A stretch of 33,944 nt of DNA from a bacterium (GTDB taxonomy: Bacteria > Moduliflexota > Moduliflexia > Moduliflexales > JAUQPW01), in assembly GCA_030550175.1 (NCBI GenBank), contig JAUQPW010000059.1:1-33944 (forward strand). The letters run 5' to 3'. A model generated the notes under the pieces. The model saw nothing but the letters and a program-made list of their open reading frames with translations. It did not search any database and had not been told where the DNA came from. The translations under genes and the position numbers were made by a program. This document shows positions 14,715 through 25,154 of this stretch, piece by piece. Each line of letters starts with the position of its first letter. Position 1 is the first letter of the stretch.

Positions 14715-16388
14715 ATGAAATTAACAGGTGCACAAATCTTAATAGAATCCTTAAAAGCGGAGGGTGTGGAAGCGATTTTTGGTATTCCAGGGGGGGCTAT
14801 CATGCCCGTGTATGACGTGCTATTTGACTCTGGAATTGCCCATATCCTGACCCGCCATGAACAGGGAGCGATTCACGCTGCCGAGGGCTATGCGAGGACT
14901 ACCGGGAAAGTCGGGGTGTGTATGGCGACTTCCGGACCGGGTGCCACAAATCTGGTGACTGGTCTGGTCGATGCACTGATGGACTCCACGCCCATTGTGG
15001 CTATTACAGGTCAGGTTCCAACCCACCTCATTGGAACCGATGGCTTCCAAGAGGCCGATATTTATGGTATTAGTATTCCGGCAACCAAATATAATTATTT
15101 AGTTCGAGACGTCAATAAATTAGCTCAAATTGTCGCGGAGGCTTTTTATATTGCCAGAACAGGACGCCCTGGACCGGTCTTGATAGACCTGCCGAAGGAT
15201 ATTCAGCTTGCCGTAACAGAGTATGTAAAGCCTAAACCTGTCTCCTTACCTTGTTATGATCAATATTTTCAAGAAATTAATGAAACGCAAGTAGACAAAG
15301 CCATCCAGGCTATTGAAGAAGCCGAGCGGCCCGTTATCTATGTGGGCGGGGGTGTGATCATATCCGGTGCTCACCAGGAACTTTATGAGTTCGCTAAAAG
15401 AACCCATATTCCGGTTACTACGACCCTTATGGGACTCGGGAGTTTTCCCGGAACCGATGAGTTGTCCCTAGGGATGCTTGGGATGCACGGAACTAAGTAT
15501 GCCAACTATGCCATGGGGGAGGCAGACCTTATCATAGCCCTTGGAGCTCGTTTTGATGATCGGGTCACTGGAAAGGTTTCTGAGTTTGCACGGAATGCTA
15601 AAATCGTCCACGTGGATATAGATGCTGCTGAAATTAATAAAATTGTCTATGCCCATATTCCTATCCGGGGGGATGTGAAAAAAGTCCTGCAGGTGTTCCT
15701 TAAAAAGCTCGATAAGGCGAAACTCAAAACCTATGACAAATGGCATAAACAGATTCAGGAATGGAAAACCCAGTATCCTTTAACCTATGAGAATTCCGAG
15801 GATGAGGTCATACCCCAGTATGTGGTGGAACAAATTTACGAAGCGACCAAAGGGGAAGCCATTATCACCGTTGGGGTCGGACAACATCAAATGTGGGCGG
15901 CTCAGTACTACCGATTTCAGGCACCCAGATCCTGGGTCTCCTCTAGTGGATTAGGGACTATGGGCTTTGGTTTCCCGGCTGCTATTGGGGCTCAGGTTGC
16001 TTATCCCCATAGAACGGTCTTTACCATAGATGGGGATGGAAGTTTCCAAATGACCATTCAAGAACTGGCTACCGCCGTACAGTATCATCTACCCATTAAA
16101 ATCGCAATCTTAAACAACGGATACCTGGGGATGGTTCGTCAATGGCAGCAACTTTTCTTCAAAGGACGCTACTCCCACACATTCCTTGGAAGTCCGGATT
16201 TTGTGAAAATTGCAGAAGGTTATGGAGCCGTGGGCATGCTTATCACCAAAAAAGCGGAAGTCCGACCGGCCATTGAAAAAGCCCTTGAAACAGATAATAC
16301 GGTGGTTATGGATTTTCGCATTCCTCAAGAAGATAATGTTTTCCCCATGATTCCTGCCGGTGGAACTTTAAAACAAATGATCGGCTAA
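14715..16388 (+). CDS. ilvB: Acetolactate synthase large (catalytic) subunit
   Basis: The 557-residue TPP- and FAD-dependent enzyme condenses pyruvate with pyruvate or 2-oxobutyrate, the first common step of branched-chain amino acid synthesis. It shows GIPGGAIMPVYD, the cofactor-activating Glu49 in RHEQGAIHAAEGYART, and the TPP motif from GDGSFQM to NNGYLGMVRQWQ (about residues 438-470). The frame is open upstream to 14547, but I start at 14715 because GGAGG stands 7 bases before it and family similarity begins there. The 234-base leader after the previous gene shows no leader peptide rich in Leu, Val or Ile and no T-box core that I can recognise. Confidence 0.96.
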   Translation: MKLTGAQILIESLKAEGVEAIFGIPGGAIMPVYDVLFDSGIAHILTRHEQGAIHAAEGYARTTGKVGVCMATSGPGATNLVTGLVDALMDSTPIVAITGQVPTHLIGTDGFQEADIYGISIPATKYNYLVRDVNKLAQIVAEAFYIARTGRPGPVLIDLPKDIQLAVTEYVKPKPVSLPCYDQYFQEINETQVDKAIQAIEEAERPVIYVGGGVIISGAHQELYEFAKRTHIPVTTTLMGLGSFPGTDELSLGMLGMHGTKYANYAMGEADLIIALGARFDDRVTGKVSEFARNAKIVHVDIDAAEINKIVYAHIPIRGDVKKVLQVFLKKLDKAKLKTYDKWHKQIQEWKTQYPLTYENSEDEVIPQYVVEQIYEATKGEAIITVGVGQHQMWAAQYYRFQAPRSWVSSSGLGTMGFGFPAAIGAQVAYPHRTVFTIDGDGSFQMTIQELATAVQYHLPIKIAILNNGYLGMVRQWQQLFFKGRYSHTFLGSPDFVKIAEGYGAVGMLITKKAEVRPAIEKALETDNTVVMDFRIPQEDNVFPMIPAGGTLKQMIG

Positions 16389-16389
16389 T

Positions 16390-16505
16390 CGGGCAAAAGG
16401 GGTAAGGCGAAAGGCGAAAGAGCGAAGGGCAAAAGGTAAAGGAAGTTTTTCCTTTTACCTTTCACCTTTCACCTTTTTTGACTTTTCGCTTTTCACTCTT
16501 CACCT
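16390..16505 (+). repeat. Heptad-repeat palindrome between ilvB and ilvN
   Basis: A purine-rich left arm (units such as AAGGCGA and AAAGGTA) faces a pyrimidine-rich right arm made of near-exact 7-base units (CCTTTTA, CCTTTCA, CCTTTCA, CCTTTTT). The arms can fold into a long imperfect hairpin around 16445. The whole gap inside the ilv operon is made of this material, and ilvN starts 12 bases later. Confidence 0.75.
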
Positions 16506-16516
16506 TTATTTTGGAA

Positions 16517-17029
16517 ATGTTACACACTTTATCCTTGCTGGTCCGAAATCACCCCGGAGTCCTTTCCCATGTGGCCGGACTCTTCACCCGTCGAGGTTAT
16601 AACATTGAAAGTATTTCTGTGGGTGTAACCGAAAATCCTGAATTATCCAGAATGACCATCGCCGTGGGTGGCGATGAACGGGTCGTACAACAGATCATCA
16701 AACAATGCCAGAAGTTGGTAGATGTTCTCTCTATCAAGGATTTAAAATACGACGAATCTATCACGCGAGAACTGGCCGTATTTGTTGTCAAGACCCCAAC
16801 CAATCAATCCCGAGCAGAAATTATTCAAATAGCCGGTGTTTTTAATGCCCGGGTCGCCGATATGTCTGAAACCAGTATCATGATTGAAGTGACCGGTAAT
16901 CAGCGTCAAATCGACTCCATCACACGGCTCTTAGCCCAGTATGGAATCGAAGAAATGGCCCGAACGGGGATCGTCGCTCTGACCTTCCCGAGCAAAAGAA
17001 AACCGGAGGATTCTTCGGAGAGAGAATAA
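16517..17029 (+). CDS. ilvN: Acetolactate synthase small (regulatory) subunit
   Basis: The 170-residue regulatory subunit starts with an ACT domain (LVRNHPGVLSHVAGLFTRRG, then YNIESISVGVTE), which binds valine for feedback inhibition. A C-terminal ACT-like domain follows (AEIIQIAGVFNARVADMS). The frame opens at 16478, but the residues before Met at 16517 come from the repeat in front and have no family match. A TTGGA just before the ATG is the only, weak, ribosome-site candidate. It acts with ilvB directly upstream. Confidence 0.95.
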   Translation: MLHTLSLLVRNHPGVLSHVAGLFTRRGYNIESISVGVTENPELSRMTIAVGGDERVVQQIIKQCQKLVDVLSIKDLKYDESITRELAVFVVKTPTNQSRAEIIQIAGVFNARVADMSETSIMIEVTGNQRQIDSITRLLAQYGIEEMARTGIVALTFPSKRKPEDSSERE

Positions 17030-17040
17030 AAGCACAAACC

Positions 17041-17110
17041 GTAAGGTAAAACGTAAGAGGTAAAAAGGGAATATGTTGTATTTTTACGTTTTACGTTTTA
17101 CGTTTTATGT
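17041..17110 (+). repeat. Heptad-repeat palindrome between ilvN and ilvC
   Basis: The right arm is a tandem of the 7-base unit TTTTACG (three copies plus TTTTATG). The left arm holds the complementary purine-rich units (GGTAAAACGTAAGAGGTAAA). The gap again consists almost entirely of the palindrome, and ilvC begins 9 bases after it with only a poor AGAAAG ribosome site. Confidence 0.75.
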
Positions 17111-17112
17111 AG

Positions 17113-18129
<1,017 letters not shown>

Positions 18130-18135
18130 TCTCTG

Positions 18136-18182
18136 GAGTGAGGTAGCAAGAGGGGCAGGCCCCCTGCCACCTCACCCCCTCT
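18136..18182 (+). repeat. Intercistronic hairpin between ilvC and psd
   Basis: GTGAGGT and GGGGCAGG can pair with CCCCTGCC and ACCTCAC in the same 60-base gap, leaving a small left-side bulge. It lies inside the presumed operon, and psd begins within 10 bases of its end with only CAGG as a ribosome-site candidate. Confidence 0.55.
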
Positions 18183-18189
18183 CTCAGGC

Positions 18190-18831
18190 ATGCCTATAGC
18201 TAAAGAAGGTTATATCTTTATAACTATCCCGCTGATCTTTACGTTGATCCTTTTCCTGGTACCGGGATGGCGGGGGGGTTTCTTATGCTGGCTATCCCTG
18301 GCTGTAACTCTTTTAATGATCAACTTTTTTAGGGACCCGGAAAGAAAGCCGCCAGAAACTCCGGGAGTCATCGTCTCACCGGCCGATGGAAAAATCGTTC
18401 AGGTCGTAGAGGTCGATCGCCGGGAATTGAAAGGACGCTATCAGCAGGTGAGTATCTTTATGTCTCCACTGGATGTTCATGTGAACCGGTCCCCTATCAC
18501 CGGCGTCGTGGAATCCATCACTTATAATCCCGGTCGCTTTCTACCGGCTTTTCGGGATAAAGCTTCTGAACTCAACGAACAGACCCGTATCATCCTGACT
18601 GCAGAAACTCCCCATGGACCGGCTCAGGTTATGGTCAAACAAATTGCTGGACTTCTGGCCCGTCGAATCGTTTGCTGGCTTCGGCAGGGAGACAAAGTAA
18701 CGGCTGGACAGCGGATCGGCCTCATTAAATTCAGCTCCAGAGTTGATTTATTTCTTCCGGCCACGGTTCAGCTTCAAATAAAGGTTGGAGATAAAGTCAA
18801 AGCTGGAACCTCCATTATAGGTCGGTGGTAA
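18190..18831 (+). CDS. psd: Phosphatidylserine decarboxylase proenzyme, short (PSD-A type)
   Basis: The 213-residue membrane-anchored enzyme makes phosphatidylethanolamine. Two N-terminal hydrophobic helices (residues 8-45) are followed by NFFRDPERKPP, SPADGKIVQV, FMSPLDVHVNRSP and the C-terminal processing region GLIKFSSRVDLFLP. In this family self-cleavage normally occurs in FGS at the Gly-Ser bond, turning the serine into the pyruvoyl group. Here the glycine is Ser182 (AGC at 18733-18735) and the presumed pyruvoyl residue is Ser183. The rest of the motif is intact. It is next to pssA, which supplies its substrate; the pssA ATG begins 5 bases after the stop. Confidence 0.92.
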   Translation: MPIAKEGYIFITIPLIFTLILFLVPGWRGGFLCWLSLAVTLLMINFFRDPERKPPETPGVIVSPADGKIVQVVEVDRRELKGRYQQVSIFMSPLDVHVNRSPITGVVESITYNPGRFLPAFRDKASELNEQTRIILTAETPHGPAQVMVKQIAGLLARRIVCWLRQGDKVTAGQRIGLIKFSSRVDLFLPATVQLQIKVGDKVKAGTSIIGRW

Positions 18832-18836
18832 AACTT

Positions 18837-19616
18837 ATGAAAACAATCTATCTTATACCCAATTTTTTTACCCTGGGGAATGCTTTCTGTGGGTTCTATT
18901 CCATCATTTCCGCAATTAATGGAAGGTATACGACCGCAGCTATCTTTATTTTAATCGCAGGATTGTTCGACATTCTGGACGGCAAAATAGCCCGAGTTAC
19001 TAAATCTTCCACTAAATTCGGTGTTGAATTTGATTCCCTGGCGGACCTTATTTCCTTTGGAGTGGCTCCGGGTTTGCTAGTATATCTGTGGGCCCTTAAA
19101 CCCTACGGGAAGGTAGGATGGTTGGCGGCATTTCTCTTTGTAGTCTGTGGGGCTCTGAGACTGGCCAGATTTAACGTGTTGGTAGATAAAGTGAGTATGG
19201 ATCGGTTTATAGGATTACCGATTCCTATGGCGGCCGGTACCTTATCCTCTTCGATTATATTACAGGAACAGGTCACAGGTCAATTACCCAATCATACCAT
19301 TTTGATGGCTATTTTGACCTATGTGTTGGCCCTTTTAATGGTCAGTGGAATTAAATATCGGAGCTTCAAAAAAATCAGCTATCGAAATAAAAATCCTTAC
19401 CATATTTTGGTCATGGCTACGTTGGTACTGATTGTCATTGCAGCGCATCCGGAAATTATGATTTTTACCCTGTTCTCGATCTTCACCTTATCGGGTCCTG
19501 TGGAGCTTCTCCTATCCAGACAAAAAAAGCTGAGAAAGTCTGAAGGAACCGTGCAAGGGAACGAGGTTAAATCCTATCCTGAGGATCAACCTTTAACCAT
19601 AAAAAATGAGCAATGA
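18837..19616 (+). CDS. pssA: CDP-diacylglycerol-serine O-phosphatidyltransferase
   Basis: The 259-residue integral membrane enzyme makes phosphatidylserine from CDP-diacylglycerol and serine. The CDP-alcohol phosphotransferase motif is complete: Asp45, Asp48, Gly49, Ala52-Arg53, Gly62, Asp66 and Asp70 (DILDGKIAR, then EFDSLAD). NFFTLGNAFCGFYSI at the N-terminus is typical of the PssA type. About six to eight hydrophobic segments follow, then a hydrophilic tail. A GTG at 18825 inside the psd end is an alternative start adding four residues. I prefer the ATG, which directly precedes the family's usual N-terminus. Confidence 0.95.
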   Translation: MKTIYLIPNFFTLGNAFCGFYSIISAINGRYTTAAIFILIAGLFDILDGKIARVTKSSTKFGVEFDSLADLISFGVAPGLLVYLWALKPYGKVGWLAAFLFVVCGALRLARFNVLVDKVSMDRFIGLPIPMAAGTLSSSIILQEQVTGQLPNHTILMAILTYVLALLMVSGIKYRSFKKISYRNKNPYHILVMATLVLIVIAAHPEIMIFTLFSIFTLSGPVELLLSRQKKLRKSEGTVQGNEVKSYPEDQPLTIKNEQ

Positions 19617-19672
19617 CCTGTAGTTCAGGATACATGGGGGTTATAAGTCGTTAATTTTTAGGAGGTGATACC

Positions 19673-21214
19673 ATGAGTGAAAAAGTCATTATATTTGATA
19701 CCACCTTGCGTGATGGAGAACAGTCTCCTGGTGCAAGTATGAATATCGAGGAAAAGATGCAAATGGCGAGGCAGCTGGCCAGGCTGAATGTAGATGTTAT
19801 TGAAGCAGGCTTTCCCATTGCCTCCGAAGGGGATTTTCTGGCGGTCAAAGAGATCGCTCAAGAAATTAAAGGCCCTATTATTGCCGGACTGGCCAGAACT
19901 ACTAAACAGGATATCGACCGGGCCTGGGAAGCTTTAAAATATGCCGAACGTTTTCGAATCCATACCTTTATTGCTACTTCGGATATCCATGTCAAGTACA
20001 AGCTGAGAAAAACCCGTGAGGAAGTTCTGGAAGACGCCATCAACGCCGTTAAAAGGGCTCGAAACTATACCGACGACGTAGAATTCTCACCGGAAGATGC
20101 AGGCCGTACTAAACTGGATTTCCTCTGTAAAGTAATCGAAGAGGTGATCAAAGCCGGTGCCACAACCATTAACATTCCCGACACCGTGGGATATACCATT
20201 CCATGGGAATTTGGGGATCTCATCGCTCAAATTCGAAATCGGGTCCCCAATATCGATAAAGCCGTCCTTAGTGTACACTGCCATAATGATTTAGGATTGG
20301 CTGTAGCTAATTCCCTGGCTGCAATTAAAAATGGAGCTCGACAGGTGGAGTGTACCATTAATGGAATTGGGGAACGTGCAGGGAATGCTTCACTGGAAGA
20401 GATCGTAATGGCCATCAAAACCCGAAAGGATCTTTTCAATTTTGTCCATACCGATATTAAAACCGAGGAAATTTATCGAACAAGCCGCTTACTCACCCAA
20501 CTTACCGGACTCATCGTACAGAGAAATAAAGCCATTGTAGGAGAGAATGCTTTTGCCCATGAAGCCGGTATCCATCAAGATGGGGTTTTGAAGGAAAAGC
20601 TAACCTATGAAATTATGACCCCGGAGTCTATTGGAAGATCCAGCAATGAACTGGTTCTGGGTAAACATTCCGGTCGCCATGCTTTTCGAAATAGACTGGA
20701 AGAATTGGGGTATAAATTATCCGAAGAACAACTAAATGAAGCCTTTAAACGATTTAAAGACCTGGCCGATAAAAAGAAAGAAATTTACGATGAAGATCTT
20801 CAGGTTATCGCAGGAGAACTTTCCCTTTCAATGCCAGAAGCTTACACGCTGGAATATTTGGGAATTATCGGCGGGACCGGGATCGTTCCCACGGCAACGG
20901 TTAAGATTCGAAGGGGAGATCAGGTGGTCCAGCAGTCCGGATGTGGGGACGGACCTGTCGAAGCAGCTTACCGCGCCATCGATACCATCACCGGGATCCC
21001 AGGCCGACTGAAAGAATATTCCATCCGTGCCGTCACCAAAGGTAAAGATGCTATTGGAGAAGCCCTGGTAGTGGTGGATTTCGATGGGCAACTGATAAGT
21101 GGTAAAGGGTCCAGTACCGATGTTATTGAAGCCAGTGCTAAAGCTTATTTGAATGCCGTGAATAAAGTGGTTATGAAACGAGGCCTTAAGGAAGTAAAAG
21201 ATGAAGGACCTTAA
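19673..21214 (+). CDS. leuA: 2-isopropylmalate synthase
   Basis: The 513-residue enzyme condenses acetyl-CoA with 2-oxoisovalerate, the committed step of leucine synthesis. The catalytic domain shows [44 protein letters not shown] with the metal histidines, and the [11 protein letters not shown] motif. The C-terminal third (about residues 390-500) is the LeuA dimerisation and leucine-feedback domain, so this is LeuA and not the shorter homocitrate- or methylmalate-type relatives. It has the strongest ribosome site in the window, AGGAGGTGAT at 19661-19670. It closes the branched-chain and phospholipid gene series. Confidence 0.96.
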   Translation: MSEKVIIFDTTLRDGEQSPGASMNIEEKMQMARQLARLNVDVIEAGFPIASEGDFLAVKEIAQEIKGPIIAGLARTTKQDIDRAWEALKYAERFRIHTFIATSDIHVKYKLRKTREEVLEDAINAVKRARNYTDDVEFSPEDAGRTKLDFLCKVIEEVIKAGATTINIPDTVGYTIPWEFGDLIAQIRNRVPNIDKAVLSVHCHNDLGLAVANSLAAIKNGARQVECTINGIGERAGNASLEEIVMAIKTRKDLFNFVHTDIKTEEIYRTSRLLTQLTGLIVQRNKAIVGENAFAHEAGIHQDGVLKEKLTYEIMTPESIGRSSNELVLGKHSGRHAFRNRLEELGYKLSEEQLNEAFKRFKDLADKKKEIYDEDLQVIAGELSLSMPEAYTLEYLGIIGGTGIVPTATVKIRRGDQVVQQSGCGDGPVEAAYRAIDTITGIPGRLKEYSIRAVTKGKDAIGEALVVVDFDGQLISGKGSSTDVIEASAKAYLNAVNKVVMKRGLKEVKDEGP

Positions 21215-21249
21215 TTCGAGACGCGGAGACGATTTGGGACGCGGGGGCA

Positions 21250-21362
21250 GGGAGACGCGGGGATAATTTGGGACAGGGAGACGCGAGATTATTTCCATCA
21301 CGGTGTCCCCGCGTCCCTCCTGTCTCCGTGTCCCCGCGTCCCAAATTATCCCCGCGTCTCCC
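21250..21362 (+). repeat. Long inverted repeat between leuA and the acyl-CoA dehydrogenase gene
   Basis: A 25-base arm at 21250-21274 is perfectly complementary to 21338-21362; the arm core is GAGACGCGGGGATAATTTGG. The 63-base spacer holds more units of the same kind (GTCCCCGCGTCCC, CTGTCTCCG), and GACGCGG-type units extend left to about 21219. The result is a GC-rich cruciform-capable element filling the 175-base gap. It may act as a transcription terminator or an RNA-stability element. Confidence 0.85.
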
Positions 21363-21389
21363 AAATTGTCTTTGTACTAAAACTAAAAA

Positions 21390-22544
21390 ATGAAAATAGA
21401 TTTCTTTAATACCGAGTCCCTCCTCTCTGAAGAGGAAATTCTCATTCGGAATACCATTCGAAAATTCGTTGATGAACGGGTAATTCCGATTATCGGGGAC
21501 CATTTTGAAAAGGGGACTTTTCCCATGGATTTGATTCCAGACCTTGCTAAATTAGGGGTTTTTGGTGCCAATCTCCAGGGGTATGAGTGTGCCGGGCTTA
21601 ATAATGTAGCCTATGGGCTTATTATGCAAGAACTCGAACGGGGGGACAGTGGGCTGAGAAGTTTTGTTTCTGTACAAAGTGCCCTGGTCATGTATGCAAT
21701 TTATACCTATGGTTCCCAGGAACAAAAAGAAAAGTGGCTTCCCAGTATGGCCCGAGGCGAGAAGTTTGGGTGTTTCGGATTGACAGAGCCGGATTATGGG
21801 TCCAATCCGGCAGGTATGCAGGCCAGAGCTGTAAAAGATGGTAAGTTTTACATTTTGAATGGAACCAAACGGTGGATTACCAATGGGAGTATTGCCGATG
21901 TAGCCATTATATGGGCCAAGCTGAACGGACAGATCCGAGGCTTTCTGGTAGAGAAAGGAACGCCCGGACTTACGGTCCTGGAAATGAAAAAAAAGCTCTC
22001 CCTTCGAGCTTCTATTACCTCTGAGCTCATTTTGGAAGATTGTCGTATTCCAGAGGAAAATCTCCTTCCCAAAACCGAGGGACTTAAATCTGCACTTTCT
22101 TGCCTTACCCAGGCCCGTTACGGGATTGCATGGGGTGCCGTTGGATCTGCCATGGCCTGTTACGAAGAGGCCCTTAACTACGCAAAAACCCGAATTCAGT
22201 TTGATAAACCCATTGCTTCCTTTCAACTCATTCAGGAAAAACTTGTTTTCATGCTTACCGAGATTACCAAGGCCCAGTTGATGTGTCTCCAATTGGGACG
22301 CCTCAAAGATAAAGGAGAGATGGATTATACCCAGGTTTCCATGGCCAAACTGAATAATGTCCACATGGCCCTGGAAATTGCTCGAGAAGCCCGGGATATC
22401 CTGGGAGCCAATGGAATCAGCCTGGAATACAGTGCCATCCGCCACATGAATAACCTGGAAAGCGTTAAAACCTACGAAGGAACCGAAAATATGCATAAGC
22501 TTATTCTGGGACAGAAAATTACGGGAATTCCGGCGTTTAACTAA
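21390..22544 (+). CDS. gcdH: Acyl-CoA dehydrogenase, glutaryl-CoA dehydrogenase type
   Basis: The 384-residue FAD enzyme has the acyl-CoA dehydrogenase order of an N-terminal helical domain, a beta domain (FGLTEPDYGSNPAGM, GTKRWITNG) and a C-terminal helical domain. The catalytic base is Glu363 in TYEGTENMHKLILGQ. Arg90 in SGLRSFVSVQSALV corresponds to the arginine that binds the glutaryl carboxylate in glutaryl-CoA dehydrogenases. This favours glutaryl-CoA dehydrogenation and decarboxylation, as in lysine, tryptophan or aromatic degradation. No electron-transfer flavoprotein or CoA-transferase gene lies nearby. No Shine-Dalgarno sequence is visible before the ATG. A terminator-like hairpin follows. 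Confidence 0.88.
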   Translation: MKIDFFNTESLLSEEEILIRNTIRKFVDERVIPIIGDHFEKGTFPMDLIPDLAKLGVFGANLQGYECAGLNNVAYGLIMQELERGDSGLRSFVSVQSALVMYAIYTYGSQEQKEKWLPSMARGEKFGCFGLTEPDYGSNPAGMQARAVKDGKFYILNGTKRWITNGSIADVAIIWAKLNGQIRGFLVEKGTPGLTVLEMKKKLSLRASITSELILEDCRIPEENLLPKTEGLKSALSCLTQARYGIAWGAVGSAMACYEEALNYAKTRIQFDKPIASFQLIQEKLVFMLTEITKAQLMCLQLGRLKDKGEMDYTQVSMAKLNNVHMALEIAREARDILGANGISLEYSAIRHMNNLESVKTYEGTENMHKLILGQKITGIPAFN

Positions 22545-22564
22545 ACCGGTAAATAAAATTAGAG

Positions 22565-22635
22565 GGCGAAAGGCCTCCCTCCTATCCTTCCCGTGGACAG
22601 AAAGTGTAGGATGGAATCTTTCGCCTTTTTCTTTT
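22565..22635 (+). terminator. Rho-independent-type terminator after the acyl-CoA dehydrogenase gene
   Basis: The outer stem GGCGAAAG (22565-22572) pairs with CTTTCGCC (22618-22625), followed directly by TTTTTCTTTT. An inner, imperfect pairing of the ATCCT and AGGAT type lies inside. The stem-loop followed by T-run fits factor-independent termination. Confidence 0.7.
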
Positions 22636-22816
22636 GACTTCCCTCCTTGTAAATTCCGGCATAGAACTTGAAAAAATTTAAATGAGAATCGATTTGGAAT
22701 TCTTAAAACAGCAGAGAGAGTAGGAGTAGTTCTAGGCAGTCGCTCACAAGGTTTACCAACCCTTAGCTCCCTGTATATGAGGCTACCCCTACCCACAGGA
22801 TTTAATCAAAAGGTCC

Positions 22817-25063
22817 ATGGAGGATAAAGTACATTCCCTTCAACCCGCTTTAACTCAAGACCAACTACAGAGTCCAAAAGAGAAATTGGTTAAAGCCGCA
22901 GAAAGGATCCAGGTCGGCGATGAATATTACATTCAGGCTTCTGCCATTGCCGCTAACCTTGAAAAGCTGGTTTTAAAAAAGGGAGAAACCTTTTTGGTTT
23001 GTGATCGGAGAACCGATATTCCCGGACGTATTCACGGAGAGATGGGTTTTTATGTGGAGGGAACCCGCTTTTTAGATGAATTAGACGTCCGTATCTCCGG
23101 AGAATATCCCATCTTGCTTGAATCCTCCACCAGTGATGATGATTTCGATATTCTGGTGGATTTGACCAACGGAGATATCTTCCAGGATGGAGTGTTGATC
23201 ATTCCCCGAAATTGTATTACCTTAAATCGAAGGGTCTCTTTGTGGCATAACCTTCTTTTTATAGAATTGACCCTCAAAAATTTTCATATTAATCCGATTC
23301 GTATCTCACTGGAGATGTCTTTGGGAGCCGATTTTGCAGATATCTTTGAAGTACGCGGAATGAAGCGGCCGGCCAGGGGCCGGCTTTTTCCTCCCCATTG
23401 GCAAGATCATCAACTCCTTTTGAAATATCAAGGACTGGATCGTCAAGAGCGAACGACTTCCGTGGTTTTCGATCCAAAACCTGATCAGATTCAAGGAAGC
23501 GAGGTTCGGTATTGGATCGAATTAAACCCGCGAGAAGAAAAGAAAATTTTCCTGACCATCCAGGCTAAAATAGAAGGAGTTAAAAATCCTCCCGTCCTTT
23601 CTCTGGCCTCTTTAAGAAAAACCTTCCAGAGAAGTTTCAATCAATGGGTAAAGGCAGGTTGCTCGATTTCTTCCAGCAGCGAACTATTCAATAAATGGAT
23701 CAATCGCTCCCTGCGAGATATTTATTTGCTCAGTACCCAGACACACTGGGGGTGGGTCCCCTATGCGGGGATACCCTGGTACGTGGCTCCCTTCGGTCGG
23801 GATAGTTGCATTACGGCTATGGAACTCCTCCCCTTTCGACCTAAGCTGGCAGAAGGAACTTTAAATTTTCTGGCCCGCTATCAGGGAAAAACTTTCGATG
23901 CTTTCAAAGATGAACAGCCTGGAAAAATTCTCCACGAATTCAGGAAAGGAGAAATGGCCAATTTGAAGGAAATCCCCTTCATTCCCTATTATGGGAGTGT
24001 CGATGCCTCCCCTCTGTTCTTAATGCTACTCTATCAATATGTTTCTTGGACGGGAAATCTCTCTAAAGCCAGAAAATGGTGGCCAAAAGCGCTGAAAACC
24101 CTGGCCTGGATAGATCAATATGGGGATCTGGATGGAGATGGATACGTAGAATATTACAAAGAATCTCCCAAAGGTTTGGTCAATCAAGGATGGAAAGACT
24201 CCTGGGATTCCATCTTTCACAAGGACGGGAGATTAGCCGAAGCCCCTACAGCCCTGGTAGAGGTTCAGGGGTATGTGTATGCGGCTAAAATGGGAATGGC
24301 CCGTTTAGCAGAACTCTTTTCAGAAACTGATCTGGCTCAGAAACTTCGACAAGAGGCTGAATATCTGAGGCAGAAATTCCATAGAGACTTCTGGATGGAA
24401 GAGGAAAACTTTTTTGGTATCGCCCTGGATAAAAAGAAGGAACTCTGTCGGATTATCTCTTCCAATCCCGGACATTGCCTTTGGAGTGGCATTATGGATC
24501 AGGACAAGGCCAGGTTAGTTGCCGAACGGCTTTTTCAGGAAGATATGTTTAGTGGATGGGGAATCCGAACGATTAGCGAACGAGAAACTCGATATAATCC
24601 CATGAGTTACCATAACGGCTCTATCTGGCCCCATGATAACGCCTTGATCCTCGCCGGATTAAAACGGTATGGGTTAACCAGATACGTGGATAGACTTACC
24701 ACTGCTCTGGCAGAGGCTTCCATGTTTTTCCGGGATTATCGACTTCCAGAGCTCTTTTGCGGTTTCAGCCGTACTTACCATCACGGCCCTACACCTTATC
24801 CGACTTCTTGCTCCCCTCAGGCCTGGTCCTCCGGGGTCGTTTTTGAAGTATTAAAAGCGTTAACCGGCCTTGAAGGAGATGCCCTGAATAATCGAATTTA
24901 TTTCGTCCAACCTCAATTGCCCCAGTGGTTGGATTGGATCGAAGTAACCAACCTGGAGGTTAACGGCCGGTATGTGGATTTTTATGTGGCTCAAGGTCAA
25001 TATGCAGCTTCCGTTGAAATTCTGAACAAAAGTGCTGATTTGGAAGTGGTTATTAAACGATGA
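22817..25063 (+). CDS. Glycogen debranching enzyme (amylo-alpha-1,6-glucosidase family)
   Basis: The 748-residue cytoplasmic enzyme has two parts. Residues about 45-265 form the N-terminal beta-sandwich domain of bacterial debranching-type proteins (FLVCDRRTDIPGRIHGEMGF, GTRFLDELDV). Residues about 290-745 form the (alpha/alpha)6 catalytic barrel. Barrel landmarks are GIPWYVAPFGRDSCITAMEL, GKILHEFRKGEMANLKEIPF, YYGSVDASPLF, NPGHCLWSGI, YHNGSIWPHDNALI and SCSPQAWSSG. These match the amylo-alpha-1,6-glucosidase family, which removes alpha-1,6-linked glucose from glycogen or related glucans. The true substrate is not fixed by sequence. The neighbouring glycosyltransferase suggests joint polysaccharide metabolism. 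The start at 22817 has only a weak ribosome site (AAAAGG). Confidence 0.92.
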   Translation: MEDKVHSLQPALTQDQLQSPKEKLVKAAERIQVGDEYYIQASAIAANLEKLVLKKGETFLVCDRRTDIPGRIHGEMGFYVEGTRFLDELDVRISGEYPILLESSTSDDDFDILVDLTNGDIFQDGVLIIPRNCITLNRRVSLWHNLLFIELTLKNFHINPIRISLEMSLGADFADIFEVRGMKRPARGRLFPPHWQDHQLLLKYQGLDRQERTTSVVFDPKPDQIQGSEVRYWIELNPREEKKIFLTIQAKIEGVKNPPVLSLASLRKTFQRSFNQWVKAGCSISSSSELFNKWINRSLRDIYLLSTQTHWGWVPYAGIPWYVAPFGRDSCITAMELLPFRPKLAEGTLNFLARYQGKTFDAFKDEQPGKILHEFRKGEMANLKEIPFIPYYGSVDASPLFLMLLYQYVSWTGNLSKARKWWPKALKTLAWIDQYGDLDGDGYVEYYKESPKGLVNQGWKDSWDSIFHKDGRLAEAPTALVEVQGYVYAAKMGMARLAELFSETDLAQKLRQEAEYLRQKFHRDFWMEEENFFGIALDKKKELCRIISSNPGHCLWSGIMDQDKARLVAERLFQEDMFSGWGIRTISERETRYNPMSYHNGSIWPHDNALILAGLKRYGLTRYVDRLTTALAEASMFFRDYRLPELFCGFSRTYHHGPTPYPTSCSPQAWSSGVVFEVLKALTGLEGDALNNRIYFVQPQLPQWLDWIEVTNLEVNGRYVDFYVAQGQYAASVEILNKSADLEVVIKR

Positions 25064-25154
25064 GTCAGGAAAGTACTATCTTGAGAATTTTGGCACGAAC
25101 CTTGCTCTTCTAAGTCGTTACTGGGCTTTAAATCCTTTAGAAGGAGGTAGAAAT

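Noticed and set aside
16390..17110. CRISPR array suggested by short repeats in the ilv gaps
   Set aside because: The units are about 7 bases, tandem without spacers, and arranged as inverted arms; there are no cas genes.
21552..22796. Minus-strand 414-codon frame opposite the acyl-CoA dehydrogenase gene
   Set aside because: The plus strand encodes a complete acyl-CoA dehydrogenase; the minus frame has no domain resemblance and is a composition shadow.
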